From NCBI RefSeq assembly GCF_921293095.1, contig NC_060253.1, positions 76,049,992-76,113,991 of the forward strand: a stretch of DNA of 64,000 bases. Direction: 5' to 3'. A program made the translations under genes and the position numbers. The notes beneath the pieces are model-generated. The model did not search any database. It had not been told where the DNA came from and worked only from the letters and a program-made list of their open reading frames with translations. This DNA comes from Ischnura elegans (taxonomy: Eukaryota > Arthropoda > Insecta > Odonata > Coenagrionidae). Positions 19,966-30,375 of the stretch are shown here, piece after piece; position 1 is the first letter of the stretch; every line of letters begins with the position of its first letter.

Positions 19966-20586
19966 CCCCGCACGGGGGGAGGAGAGTTATCTCTTCCTTT
20001 GGGGAGTCGCGCCCCCACGGACCCGAGCCCACCGAGGAGACAAGCTCGTAAAAAAACCCCGTCGCTCGCTCGGATAGTGTCCAGACAGCATGTGACTCTG
20101 CTGCTCTGAGTAGCCGTAAGATCTGGCGTCCAGAATCACCCACGTGTTTGCCGTGCGTGGAGACCCGTACGTGGGGGAGAAGGGGATCCTGGTGGGTGAG
20201 CTCTCCGGCACCCAGCTGGGCGTCGGAAACCCGGTATGGGCCGGAGTTCAACACCCCACTTCGGCCCTGGATTCCCCGCAAAACGGGCGGCCGAGAAGAG
20301 CCCAGCTCGGTCAATCGGCTCCTGGCGGCTGGGGAGCTTGGCGGCTCCTTCCGAGCGTACGCCAGGACGGGTTAGTGCTGGAGATATGGGGGTCTCCGTA
20401 GGGCGGCCGAAGGCGTGTGGGTTCGGAGGGCCCCCGCGCTAGAGGTTCTAACCCGAAAGAGACCCCCTTTCGAAGGTTCCTATGTCCCTTGGGTAGCCCT
20501 GGCGACCACACCGAATCTCGGTGTGGCGTCCCGAATGTGTGGCTCCGTGGTGGGTGGGGAGCCCAGGGGATGAAATATAACGTAGT

Positions 20587-21759
20587 ATGGAGTCTGAAAT
20601 TCTTCCTCCACCAAAGAGATCCCGCCCGGACACGGGCGGAGGAGAACAGTTATTCGAAAGAGCAAAACGGTTTCTGTCATTGAAATGCTCCAAGGACGGC
20701 GAAAATTTGAAAAAGGTTTCTCCCTTCTTCATTAAAAAAGCACTTCAAGCCATCATTCCAGGAGAGCCAAACTCAGTAAAGAAACTTAGAGATGGTTCCC
20801 TATTAATCGAAACAGCCAATAACGTACAAGCCGAAAAATTGTTAAAAGTAGAAAAGTTGCACGATATACCAATCAATGTCGAGATCCACCGTACTCTAAA
20901 TACTTCTAGGGGTGTGATCAGCCACTACGACCTACTATATGTCGAACCAGACGAAATTAAGAAGGAGATGGCTTCCCAGGGTGTCATTGATTGTCGACGA
21001 CTTACAACGAAGCGTAACGGTGAAGTGATTAATACTACCTCGGTAATCCTCACGTTCGGTTTGGATAAAATCCCGAGCAAAGTCTACCTAGGCTATGAAT
21101 CGGTACCTGTGAGACCTTTCTTTCCCAACCCGATGCGTTGCTTTCAATGCCAAAAATTCGGCCACATCGCACCGCGATGTGAGGGCAAGAACACCTGTCC
21201 GCGCTGTGGCAAGGACAAGCATGACGGTGAGAAATGTTCATCGGAGCCTTTCTGCGTCAACTGCGAGGGCACGCTTCCATCGTACTCCCGAGATTGTCCC
21301 GTCATGAAAGATGAAAGGAGGATAATGGAAATAAAGACCCTGGAAAGAATCCCCTATTCCGAGGCACGAATGAAATACCGGTCACAGATGGCCCCAACAT
21401 TTTCAAAATCGTATTCGCAAATAGTGGCAACCACCACTAAAAAAACTACATGTACCATCTCTACTCAGACTTATAATGATTTTCGCATTGAGAGCACGAA
21501 GATGCCCATACGAGAACCAAAAAAAACAGAAAAGCAAATTAATAAAGTCACAGACAGGAAAAGTCATTCTAAGGCGGCTTCCCCTAAGAAAAACCCAAAA
21601 TCTACTTCTGAGGATGCTGGGAATAAGCGGGATAAAACACCCCCACCCACATCCTCTAAAGATGCACAATATGATGCCATGGAAGAAGACCTCTGTGTCT
21701 CGGACACAGAAGTGTTCCAGGCCAGGATAAAGCAGAGGAAACAGCGGTTAAAACGTTGA
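20587..21759 (+). CDS. I-clade LINE ORF1 (gag-like, three zinc knuckles), copy A1
   Basis: The 390-residue protein has a basic N-terminus (PPPKRSRPD), a gag-like fold with LRDGSLLIETANNVQAEKLL and HRTLNTSRGVISHYDLLYVE, and three knuckles at about residues 193-240: CFQCQKFGHIAPRC, CPRCGKDKHDGEKC and CVNCEGTLPSYSRDC. A Lys/Ser-rich tail ends in a basic KQRKQRLKR run. In the third knuckle, residue 230 is Leu (codon at 21,274), where copy A2 and family B have His, so a metal ligand is missing. The protein coats the LINE RNA and helps bring it to target DNA. An upstream out-of-frame ATG lies within the 30 bases before this start. Confidence 0.92.
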   Translation: MESEILPPPKRSRPDTGGGEQLFERAKRFLSLKCSKDGENLKKVSPFFIKKALQAIIPGEPNSVKKLRDGSLLIETANNVQAEKLLKVEKLHDIPINVEIHRTLNTSRGVISHYDLLYVEPDEIKKEMASQGVIDCRRLTTKRNGEVINTTSVILTFGLDKIPSKVYLGYESVPVRPFFPNPMRCFQCQKFGHIAPRCEGKNTCPRCGKDKHDGEKCSSEPFCVNCEGTLPSYSRDCPVMKDERRIMEIKTLERIPYSEARMKYRSQMAPTFSKSYSQIVATTTKKTTCTISTQTYNDFRIESTKMPIREPKKTEKQINKVTDRKSHSKAASPKKNPKSTSEDAGNKRDKTPPPTSSKDAQYDAMEEDLCVSDTEVFQARIKQRKQRLKR

Positions 21760-21838
21760 TCCTCCGCTCATTGTGTACATACGTACATTTCCAGTTTTTA
21801 ACCTATTTATTTATTTATTTATTTTAACAATTTAAACC

Positions 21839-24800
21839 ATGTATTTTATTCTACAATGGAATATGAATGGTTTTTATAGGCACAAGGAGGAGCTGGTTGT
21901 TTTAATTAGAGACTATAACCCCGTCTGCATATGCCTGCAAGAGACGCATTTTAAGCTGACAGACAAGACCGTTTTAAAAGGTTTTAAATATTTTAGACTT
22001 GACGACACCAGTGGTCAGCGAGCCCAGGGTGGAGTGGCAATTGCTATTCGGGAGGCCCTATACACCTCACGAGTGCAATTGGACACTCCGCTGCAGGCAA
22101 TTGCAGTGACAGTACACGCACCCGAGGCAATTACTCTCTGCAACGTATATCTGCCGGAAGGTGCACCTGTGAGTCGAGTTAATTTAGAATCCCTCGTTCG
22201 TCAGTTACCTCGGCCCTATGTTTTAATGGGTGACTTCAACGCACACGACACCCTATGGGGTAGCACAAGAACTCAGTGCAATCAAAGGGGACACATAGTC
22301 ACAAATTTTATCAATGACCTTAACTTGTTTTTACTAAACACCGGTGAAAAAACTCGATTCAACAGCTTCAACGGTACCTTCTCGTGTATCGACTTAAGTA
22401 TTTCGACAGGTGGCCTAATGCGTAGGCTTGAGTGGTCCGTACATAAAGATTTATGCGGTAGCGACCACTACCCTATTCTAATTACTAAAGGTGGCGGTTT
22501 TATCCACCGTCCGACTCAACCAAGCAATTGGGTTGTCCGCAAGGCCAATTGGTCTCTTTTTAAAAGAAATTTTTATTTTAACCACGACGACAATGTGAAT
22601 GGTGTGGGGAACATAAAAGTACTCACAGATAACATTCTAGAAGCCGCAAATTCCACCGTACCCCGTTCTAAATGCAAATCTCACAGGCCCACAGTTCCTT
22701 GGTGGAACGAGGAGTGCGCAAAAGCTATACAGGTGCGAAAGAGGGCACTCCGAATCTTTAGCAAATATCCTACGGCGACAAATCTCACCGCCTTCCGGCG
22801 CCTCAGAGCGAAAGCTCGGCAAGTGGTTAAGGAGGCCAAGAAAGCTTCATGGGAAGAGTTTGTGTGTTCTATAAACCACAGGACTCCCATATCCAACATC
22901 TGGAGGAAGATTAAAAGCATCTCTGGCTCTAACCACAACCCTGCAATTTCATCCCTGAAGGAGACTGACCGAGTTCTGACGACACCTCCCGAAATAAGCG
23001 AGTGCTTCGGACGTCGACTTGCGGAGACGAGTTGTAACGGCTGCTACGACGAACCATTTAGAACACTGAAAGAGCAGAATGAGACGATACCTCTTACCTT
23101 TAACCCGAGAGACTCTGGCGAGGTTTACAACGACCCCTTTTCTCTGTGGGAGTTGACCTCCGCCATCCTCGAATCCCGTGACGGCTCACCAGGAATAGAT
23201 AAGGTGCATAACGCTTTTCTAAGAAATCTTCCCAAAGAAGCACTCCCCCATATGCTGCGATCCCTTAACCAAATTTGGTCAGAGGGTAGTTTTCCAGACC
23301 CTTGGAGGGAGTCCATAGTCGTACCCATCCTTAAACAAGGAAAAGATGGATCGGACCCAAACAACTATAGACCGATATCTCTCACCAGCTGCATATGCAA
23401 GGTGATGGAAAGAATGGTCAACCGTCGTCTCGTTTGGTGGTTGGAGCGGCGGAACCTTCTTTCGGATATCCAGTGCGGCTTTCGACGGGGTAGGTCAACC
23501 TCCGACCATCTCGTCAGGACTGACAGTTTCATTCAGGAAGCATTTCTCTTGCGGCAAAACGTAATTGGCGTGTTCTTCGACTTAGAGAAAGCGTATGACC
23601 GTGTTTGGCGGTACAAAATTCTGAAGACACTTGATAAATGGGGGTTTAAAGGAAATCTACCTATTTTCATTAAAAATTTTCTGTATGCCCGAGTTTTTAA
23701 AGTTAGAATAGGTGAATATCTATCTACCTTATATCCACAAGAAAATGGAGTACCCCAGGGGTCCGTACTGAGCGTGACCCTATTTGCCATTGCGATAAAC
23801 GATGTGACCGAGTGTATCCGCTCCCCAGTTATGGGCTCCTTGTTTGTTGATGACCTCGCTATTTTCTGCAGGTCATCAAAATTAACGAATGCCTCTAGGC
23901 TGATCCAGCTGACTCTGAATAAGCTCTCCGTTTGGTCTCAGAGGAATGGATTCCGTTTCTCTACTGAGAAAACGAAATGCATTCACTTTTACCGAGGACG
24001 GGGTGTACAAGCCCCACCGTCCCTATATCTCAATGGTAATGAGCTTCCTTACGTTGAGAACGCCCGATTTCTGGGTATGACATTGGACCGGCGCCTGAAT
24101 TGGCGCGAACATTTCCGAGCTCTAAGAGACAAATGCTTCAAAGTTCTGAACATTTTACGGTTTCTGTCACATTCGACATGGGGCGCGGATCGTACCTCAA
24201 TGCTTATGCTGTATCGAACATTAGTACGTTCAAGGCTAGACTACGGATCGATTGTGTACTCATCCGCCCGTGAGACCTACATGAAACCGCTCTCGACGGT
24301 TCATAATACGGGACTGCGTTTAGCAACCGGTGCCTTCAGGACCTCCCCTGTCTTGAGCATTTACGCCGATACAGGAGAGCCTCCCCTAGTCAATCGCAGA
24401 GAGACGTTGATGTGCAATTATGCCACAAAAATTTTATCCGCGCCGAACCACCCCTGTTTTAACATTATTTCTCACCCACTGCTTTTAGACCTTTTTAACC
24501 GAAAGACAAGATCCACTAAACCTCTAAGTGTTCGCTTCAGAAACCTAATCGCAGAACGCAATTTTACCTTGCCCGCCACGTACCCCACTGGGTACAGCAA
24601 CGTGCCGCCGTGGTTAATTCCCCGGCCAGCTTTGAGACTTGATCTTACTCGCTGCTCTAAATCTACTACTATGCCGGGAGAATACCAACAACTTTTCAAG
24701 GAATTCCGCGCCGAAAACTCCGAATCTACGTTCGTATACACTGACGGTTCGAAATCGGATACCGCCTGTGGGTGCGCTGTGGTATCCCCATATCATGGAG

Positions 24801-25540
24801 TCCTTAAGGCAAAATTGCATCCGTACTGTTCCATTTTTACGGCTGAGCTCACTGCCATTAGGATTGCTCTCCGATCCATTAAAAACAGTGTTGCGTCATT
24901 TATGATCTGTACAGATTCCTACAGTGCTCTCCAATCCATATCTCGTTATTCTCCTTGTCACCCCATTGTTCAGGACATACAAAGCACTCTGTTATCCCTG
25001 AGTAAAAAAGGGACCACTATAAGCTTCGCTTGGGTCCCTGGACATGTGGGCATACCAGGGAATGAGAAAGCAGACTCTGCAGCCAAAGATGCGCTCAGGT
25101 CTCCGGATACAGATTTTCAGTTAATGCCAGCGGAAGATTTAGGGAATGCCATGAGGGGTATGATTAGACAAAATTGGAAGACGCAATGGCTCGAAATCCA
25201 AAATAACAAACTTCGGGAAATTAAGCCCGTAATAACTGCGTGGCAGACCTCTATAAGAAATGTCCGCAGGGAGGAAGTGGTTTTAACACGCTTAAGAATT
25301 GGTCACTGCTTATTAACCCATTCATACCTCTTCACCGAAGAGAGAATACAGCCCCAATGCTTAAATTGCGATTGTCCACTAACAGTGCGACATATCCTGA
25401 CGGACTGTGCAAGATATCGTACTGCACGGGTGAATCACAACCTCGGAGTCAACCTAGCTGAGGTACTAGGAGACACTCCCGAAAACATTTCCCGACTGAT
25501 AGCATTCCTACACTCAACTCGACTTTTCAATAAAATATAA
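21839..25540 (+). CDS. I-clade LINE ORF2: endonuclease, reverse transcriptase, RNase H (copy A1)
   Basis: The 1,233-residue protein is open throughout. The endonuclease (about 1-225) has LQWNMNGFYRHKEEL, CLQETHF, NVYLPEG, LMGDFNAHDTLWG, CIDLSI and GSDHYPI. The reverse transcriptase (about 480-740) has GSPGIDKVHNAFL, NYRPISLTSCICKVMERM, CGFRRGRST, GVFFDLEKAYDRVW, NGVPQGSVLS and the catalytic GSLFVDDLAIFC. RNase H (about 965-1,090) has VYTDGSKSD, FTAELTAIRIAL, ICTDSYSAL and FAWVPGHVGIPGNEKAD. A terminal CLNCDCPLTVRHILTDC knuckle follows. This domain order defines the I clade. The spacer from ORF1 is an (ATTT)n-rich 79 bases, one repeat unit longer than in copy A2. Confidence 0.95.
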   Translation: MYFILQWNMNGFYRHKEELVVLIRDYNPVCICLQETHFKLTDKTVLKGFKYFRLDDTSGQRAQGGVAIAIREALYTSRVQLDTPLQAIAVTVHAPEAITLCNVYLPEGAPVSRVNLESLVRQLPRPYVLMGDFNAHDTLWGSTRTQCNQRGHIVTNFINDLNLFLLNTGEKTRFNSFNGTFSCIDLSISTGGLMRRLEWSVHKDLCGSDHYPILITKGGGFIHRPTQPSNWVVRKANWSLFKRNFYFNHDDNVNGVGNIKVLTDNILEAANSTVPRSKCKSHRPTVPWWNEECAKAIQVRKRALRIFSKYPTATNLTAFRRLRAKARQVVKEAKKASWEEFVCSINHRTPISNIWRKIKSISGSNHNPAISSLKETDRVLTTPPEISECFGRRLAETSCNGCYDEPFRTLKEQNETIPLTFNPRDSGEVYNDPFSLWELTSAILESRDGSPGIDKVHNAFLRNLPKEALPHMLRSLNQIWSEGSFPDPWRESIVVPILKQGKDGSDPNNYRPISLTSCICKVMERMVNRRLVWWLERRNLLSDIQCGFRRGRSTSDHLVRTDSFIQEAFLLRQNVIGVFFDLEKAYDRVWRYKILKTLDKWGFKGNLPIFIKNFLYARVFKVRIGEYLSTLYPQENGVPQGSVLSVTLFAIAINDVTECIRSPVMGSLFVDDLAIFCRSSKLTNASRLIQLTLNKLSVWSQRNGFRFSTEKTKCIHFYRGRGVQAPPSLYLNGNELPYVENARFLGMTLDRRLNWREHFRALRDKCFKVLNILRFLSHSTWGADRTSMLMLYRTLVRSRLDYGSIVYSSARETYMKPLSTVHNTGLRLATGAFRTSPVLSIYADTGEPPLVNRRETLMCNYATKILSAPNHPCFNIISHPLLLDLFNRKTRSTKPLSVRFRNLIAERNFTLPATYPTGYSNVPPWLIPRPALRLDLTRCSKSTTMPGEYQQLFKEFRAENSESTFVYTDGSKSDTACGCAVVSPYHGVLKAKLHPYCSIFTAELTAIRIALRSIKNSVASFMICTDSYSALQSISRYSPCHPIVQDIQSTLLSLSKKGTTISFAWVPGHVGIPGNEKADSAAKDALRSPDTDFQLMPAEDLGNAMRGMIRQNWKTQWLEIQNNKLREIKPVITAWQTSIRNVRREEVVLTRLRIGHCLLTHSYLFTEERIQPQCLNCDCPLTVRHILTDCARYRTARVNHNLGVNLAEVLGDTPENISRLIAFLHSTRLFNKI

Positions 25541-25676
25541 ATGATACCTCTTGTAAATTATTGACACGTTAATTTCAGAACGGGCCTAATCCCCTTTACC
25601 AATACCAGTCAGTGAGTGGTGCAAAATGGCCTTAGCCGCCGACGCACCCTATAAAATAAACACTACTACTACTACT

Positions 25677-25688
25677 ACCTTTTGAAGT
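25677..25688 (+). repeat. 3' target-site duplication of I-element copy A1
   Basis: ACCTTTTGAAGT follows the (CTA)n tail and matches 19,954-19,965 exactly. Confidence 0.9.
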
Positions 25689-26584
25689 CAACTCTGAGTA
25701 AAAGGTACTGGCATACAACCTATATTCAGTGTGGCAGTGGATGGCCTAACCCACACCAGCCCAAATAGTCCAACACGACAGAGCAGCGTCCGACTTTGCT
25801 CAGCGCTATGAAGGGGTTGCACTTGTTTTTAAATCAATGACGATTGTCACTCGCTTTGTATCACTGTAATTCACTTTATAACCACATTCAAGTATCCCGA
25901 GGTGTTGAGGTTTTCGAGTCAGTGGCAGCAAGGGCTTACACACGGCTTGTTCCACCTCTTCAATCTCCGGCGTGATGGACGGCTCGTAGGACGGACGTGT
26001 GTACCGACGGCTATGGGTTGGCCTAGGCGAGTACGGTCGTGAACCGCGATGATGGGACGATCATCTCACCCCACCTATCCCCAGCATCCAGAAGGAACCT
26101 CTAGGCGTTTCCAGGGCTGTGGGATGACTGGTGAATGTCCTTTCAGTGCTGGGCTCTTTCTGTTTTCCCCTGGAAGGGGTAAAGACGGAGAGAAAGGGGA
26201 GAAGCAGGAAGGGGAGGAAAAGATGGTCGCCTCGCGCTGACGCTCGTATAAGGTGTGGATACTGTCGCGGCCCTCCCGACTTGCACGAACAATAGAGGTT
26301 TATACGCAGAGCAAGACATACACCGTCTATCGAATATTTTATCAAAGAGATTTAAAATGAGATTATCGTTGAAGTCGTGGTCTGCGCTGAATATATTTAA
26401 AACTTTCTTCATGGAAAACTCTTCTTCTTTCCCCGTTTAACGGTAAGCTAGGAATACGGATGTGTAAAGACCGCACGTTGCTGAAGTCCAGCTCTGGAGA
26501 TGTCGTTTTCCAGCGTTGAATTCCACATGCTTCTTCTCTAGACATACACCCTCTCTCTCGGGAAATAATTTCAAGTCTCTTTCT
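25689..26584. other. no gene recognised
   Basis: Mixed GC-rich and AT-rich sequence with frames of at most 94 residues and no family features. A minus-strand frame at 26,363-26,545 (MSREEACGIQRWKT) lies just downstream of the Polinton fossil and could be its continuation, but nothing supports this. Confidence 0.35.
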
Positions 26585-29135
26585 TTACCTTCCTCTAATA
26601 TTAGATCCCAGAGAAACCGCCTTTTTTACTTCGTTGGTAACCCATGTCCCCACTAGCTTTCTTTCTTCTTGTGTGTGAGAGCATGCCCCCTGGTTTTCAT
26701 CTAGCGCACATTTATGGAACAGCGGAAAGAATAATTTTCCATTGGCCTTCATTGGCAATACTGCCAAGTACAGGTCGGTAGGAGGAGGAACATCACAGCA
26801 CACCAATCCTTCAATCTCTTCGAGGCGAGGACAATCTTCGCCCACGTATAGCCGTAGAGGGTATGCCTTATACTTGTTTACATAAGGATATGGTGAGCAG
26901 ATGTCGATGCATTTTATTTCTTCCCCCTCCGACTCATTAGCCCGGTGATAAAGTTTTATTGCGTGTGTTTGCCCTCCGTAGAAAGCGTCCCGGGGGTTTA
27001 GAGAACTTCTTTCACATATCGGATGCTCCCTCAAGTACTGTTGCAACTCGCTCTCTTTTTTTACCTCCCTATCGAACTCGCACTCCCACTTTTGGATTAC
27101 ACTGTTGCCCCTTTGACTGAAAATTTTCAATTTTCTCTCAGTTGTCTCGAACCTCAACTGCACGGTTTCTTGAGAGTTTTTGTGAACGGGTTCGTGTCTA
27201 TTTGGAAAACAGCTTGGGCAGCCATGATAAAAGCACCCGTTAAATTCGAAAATTGTCTTCGAATCTGGGGTTTGCAAGTACCCGTCAACCTTTTTCCCCT
27301 CCCTCCTCACTTCTTTTCCATTTGCAGCATGCTGAATCACTTGACCGCGACTTCGCTCCTCGGACAGAAGCCACTTAATGGCCTTTTGCGATTGAACGTC
27401 TGCCCATCTGTATCCCCTAGGAGGTATAATGGCTATCTCATCAGCTTTCAAGTATTTCTTCTGAAAAAACATACATACAAGCGCTGGCAATGGTCAACGC
27501 CTCTCTGAAGGGATCCGTGTCGTTTAGGCTGAGAAAATCTTGCCTGAACTTTGAACAGGCTATGCGAAGAATATTCGCGTGTTGCACGCAATACTTCTCG
27601 ATTTCTTCGTCCATTTTGAAAACGTAATTTTTTTCCGTCATCTTTGTGCCAACTTGGAAATATTTCTGCATCTCTCCTGGTCATCTGTTCTACACCGTAG
27701 TCAGCAGGTGGCGGCATAGGTCCGTCGTATCTATTGTTGGCATTCTTATTAAACAGGTGCGGGAAGTATCCTTTCGCTAAGGAGTCATCTAATCCCAGCG
27801 TCTGCGGAAGTTTCGATATAGGCATCGTAAGAAAATTGGGTGAGTCGATGAATTTAAGCCCCTCAAATTCTAAAGATATCAATTTGGCCCCTGTAGAAAT
27901 TATTTCCGGCTGCCAGTTCATTTTTTCCACCATTGTTTTTATGACGAAGTGGCTGTTATTACCCTTGGCGTAATGTGCTACGCAAATTATCTCCTTAAAA
28001 CCCTTATTCCTCATGACCACTACGGATTTTAAATAGTGGAGGACCGGTTCCGAGTCACGAAATATCTCCTGCCTTTCTCCGAATTGCGTGCAAGCTTGCA
28101 TAGATGCATCATTTATGCACTCACCACAACATTTTTGTGCGACAAGGTTAGGGGTATGGAGAAATTGTCCAGTTCTTTCAGGGAGAGGTGTGTCCTGTCT
28201 ACACTCTATATCTTAAAAAATAAAGAAAAACTTTGTCGTAGGCTTGTCTTGTTTCACCTTTGGCAACATGTAGCATTTTCTGTCAGACACATGCCTACTC
28301 TTACATATCTTGCAATAGATATCGTCACAAGCATGGTTTGATTTCGCGTGTTCCAATCTGTACACTCTTTGACTGTTCATGCAGTATTTTAAGACGTCGC
28401 ACGGCGCCTTTCCTCTACCCCTCCTCTCTAAATGTTGCGTGAAACATCTTACTCCATAAAAGCTTCTGTTGCACACTTCACAATTCACATTTGGTTCGCA
28501 TGTATCGCATGGCAGCGATCTCATACATCTGGAGCACTCTGATGCGCATTTATGCTCGTAGAGATGAGAAAAGCCTACCCGACAAGGCCTGCAGTAATAA
28601 TCGTAACTGAAGGCCCCTTTTGGGGACACAGTATAATTGAAATGTATATCTCCATAAATTAAGTCGATGTGTCTCCTTGCACTCAATTCTTCTGCCGGAG
28701 TTGACGGTCCTTCGAAGAGCACTTCTTTTCCCCTACGGTCCCCAAAAACTGTTAAACTGTAAGACGGAAGTTGGTCTTGGAAGGACTTGAGATGCTCCAG
28801 TCCACCGCCGTTATTTAAATTTACCCCTGAAACTTCACACAGCTCTTCAGCCCTCTGCGTGTGTAAACCACCACCTCTTCATTGCTTTATAATTTTGGCG
28901 TTGTCTTCATGACGTGAAATCCCCACACATATTGCCCTAGCCAAGCAGAGGTTGTACCTGTTAGAAATGACAACAATTGATTTCTTTGATTCACAAAAGT
29001 CTTGGAAAGAACACGAATTAGCAGTTAAATAACTTTCTAATGAAAACAATTTAGTAAACTTAAATGTTCGAGGATGATCTTTTTTATATTTATAGAGAAT
29101 GGGGAGGCTTACAGTTATTAAACGCATTATCATAT
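26585..29135 (-). mobile_element. Polinton/Maverick fossil: protein-primed DNA polymerase B region
   Basis: Read on the minus strand, the segment begins with NLCLARAICVGISRHED at 28,890-28,960. A cysteine-rich region (28,722-28,213; CRPCRVGFSHLYEHKC, CSRCMRSLPCDTC) is followed by an exonuclease-like region (28,101-27,670; CVAHYAKGNNSHFVIKT, LISLEFEGLKFIDSPNFL). A 301-residue frame (27,490-26,585) has FEFNGCFYHGC and NPRDAFYGGQTHAIKLYHRA, then KCIDICSPYPYVNKYKAYP. This is the order of the type-B polymerase of Polintons and related adintovirus-like elements, which copies the element from a terminal protein. The copy is broken, with several breaks (about four), and the C-terminal polymerase motifs, integrase, protease and capsid genes are not visible. 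No terminal inverted repeats were found. Confidence 0.75.
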
Positions 29136-29187
29136 TTGAGTTTTTATTTTTGTGTATGAAATAAATATAATAATAACGATAAAACAG
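29007..29187 (-). repeat. 180-bp repeat shared with 32,767-32,946
   Basis: It is about 96% identical to 32,767-32,946 in the same orientation, including GAGGATGATCTTTTTTATAT. In this copy it is part of the N-terminal region of the Polinton polymerase fossil. Confidence 0.8.
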
Positions 29188-29433
29188 AACACACCCTCTT
29201 GTGCTCCCCGTTGAGGTTCTGCAGATGGTTCCGCCAGCCCGCTTTCTTCGGAAGAAAAATCCGCGCTCAATTCATTCATCACGTTAGCTGTCAGAGCGTC
29301 TGATGACCTGGGCTGTATACAGGGTCTATTTAACTCATTTGAGAGAGATGAACTACTCCTCTGATCTTAACGGGGAGAATTATCAGAGCTGGTGGCGCCA
29401 CAGAACAATTCTTCAGTTAAAAAAGGAGGCGTT

Positions 29434-29991
29434 TCATGGCGAAGGGGAAGGAATGAATTTTCTAAAGACTAAGGCTTGGGAGTCGATATTAAAAGGAGTT
29501 TCTTCGAATCCAGGTAGAACATAAGGAGGGAAAGCATCCAATCCGTGAAATTCATCTAAGTCGCTAGAGTGAGCAATATTTCCTAGTAGGTCAAAATTCA
29601 CTCTTTCAAACCCTGGCTGTGGACGAGTTGTATTTAAAGAGCTTGATGAGCTAGAGGTAGAGTTGATGTTTTGCATTGACGATGTAGGGAATCCATCGTC
29701 CACAACCGGTAAGACAGAATCTGATGTCGGAAACACGGATTGATTAATCTCTTCTGCTGCTTGCGATTTCATCAAAGAGTCCACAAATCCACGATCAAGC
29801 TTGGGAAAAGGAGAAGCATTGCTTGACGAAGCAGGTAAAACATGGTGAGTCTCATTTTCCGCATTTGAAAAATTAGGCGGGACGTTTAACACCTTAGGGA
29901 CAATTGAGTCTGCAATCGAAGCGGTCTGAGCTTTCTTCACATCTTCAATTATATTAATCAGGTCGTCTACTCCCACGTCATCCCCAAGCAC
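29434..29991 (-). CDS. unrecognised 185-residue open frame upstream of the Polinton polymerase
   Basis: The frame has an acidic start (VDDLINIIEDVKKA), Ser/Asn/Pro-rich low-complexity sequence with an SSSSSSLNTT run, and a hydrophobic acidic end (LDEFHGLDAFPPY). I do not recognise the family. It lies on the same strand as the Polinton polymerase fossil and about 300 bp upstream of it, so it could be an N-terminal or accessory part of that element. It could also be a host exon. No start context or splice site decides this. Confidence 0.3.
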   Translation of the reverse strand: MLGDDVGVDDLINIIEDVKKAQTASIADSIVPKVLNVPPNFSNAENETHHVLPASSSNASPFPKLDRGFVDSLMKSQAAEEINQSVFPTSDSVLPVVDDGFPTSSMQNINSTSSSSSSLNTTRPQPGFERVNFDLLGNIAHSSDLDEFHGLDAFPPYVLPGFEETPFNIDSQALVFRKFIPSPSP

Positions 29992-30375
29992 AATTGTTCA
30001 TGCCGTCGTGGGAAAATTCTTTGGACCTCCGATAAAGCGGCAATGCAATAGTGGAGGGTCATCGACGTAAGGCGCTAAACACAGCAGGCCCTTTTCTCAA
30101 CTCCCCTTCTCTCACCATGACGTCGGTGCTAAACCTTACCGATCCGTGACTGAAAGGTTACTGCAGAGCTGTTAAGAGATGGTCATCAACAAATATAGAA
30201 AGGCATCCGTATTTAGACAATGCTTCCCAACTCCCTCCCTTCCTTTCTCTCAATAATGTACCTACCCCGTTTTTACTTCCCTACCATTGATGAAAGGACT
30301 GTGAGTGGGTCTCAATTGTCCATCACCCGTCGGACAGAAAGCACCCATCGACCCACAACATTGGCAATCATTGAA
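29992..30375. other. no gene; first unit of a duplicated block
   Basis: No coding signal is evident up to about 30,220. From there to 30,430 the sequence is the first unit of a direct duplication whose second unit is 30,480-30,675 (shared pieces TAATGTACCTACCCCGT and GGAAAGCACCCATC). Each unit ends in the same small exon. Confidence 0.5.

Larger units (their letters stand above)
19966..25676 (+). mobile_element. full-length I-clade LINE, family A, copy 1
   Basis: This 5.7-kb element has a GC-rich 5' UTR of about 620 bp that opens with the hairpin-forming CCCCGCACGGGG. ORF1, a 79-base spacer, ORF2 with RNase H, a short 3' UTR and a (CTA)n tail follow. A perfect 12-bp target-site duplication brackets it. 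It is about 99% identical to copy A2 at 39,667-45,409. Both ORFs are open, so it was mobile recently, though ORF1 lacks one zinc ligand. The insertion lies just upstream of the chuvirus-like fossil. Confidence 0.95.

Noticed and set aside
20311-20732. 66- to 94-residue antisense frames in the LINE 5' UTR and ORF1 start
   Set aside because: Repeated in each LINE copy only because the DNA is nearly identical. The one extended antisense frame is listed as a low-interest finding instead.
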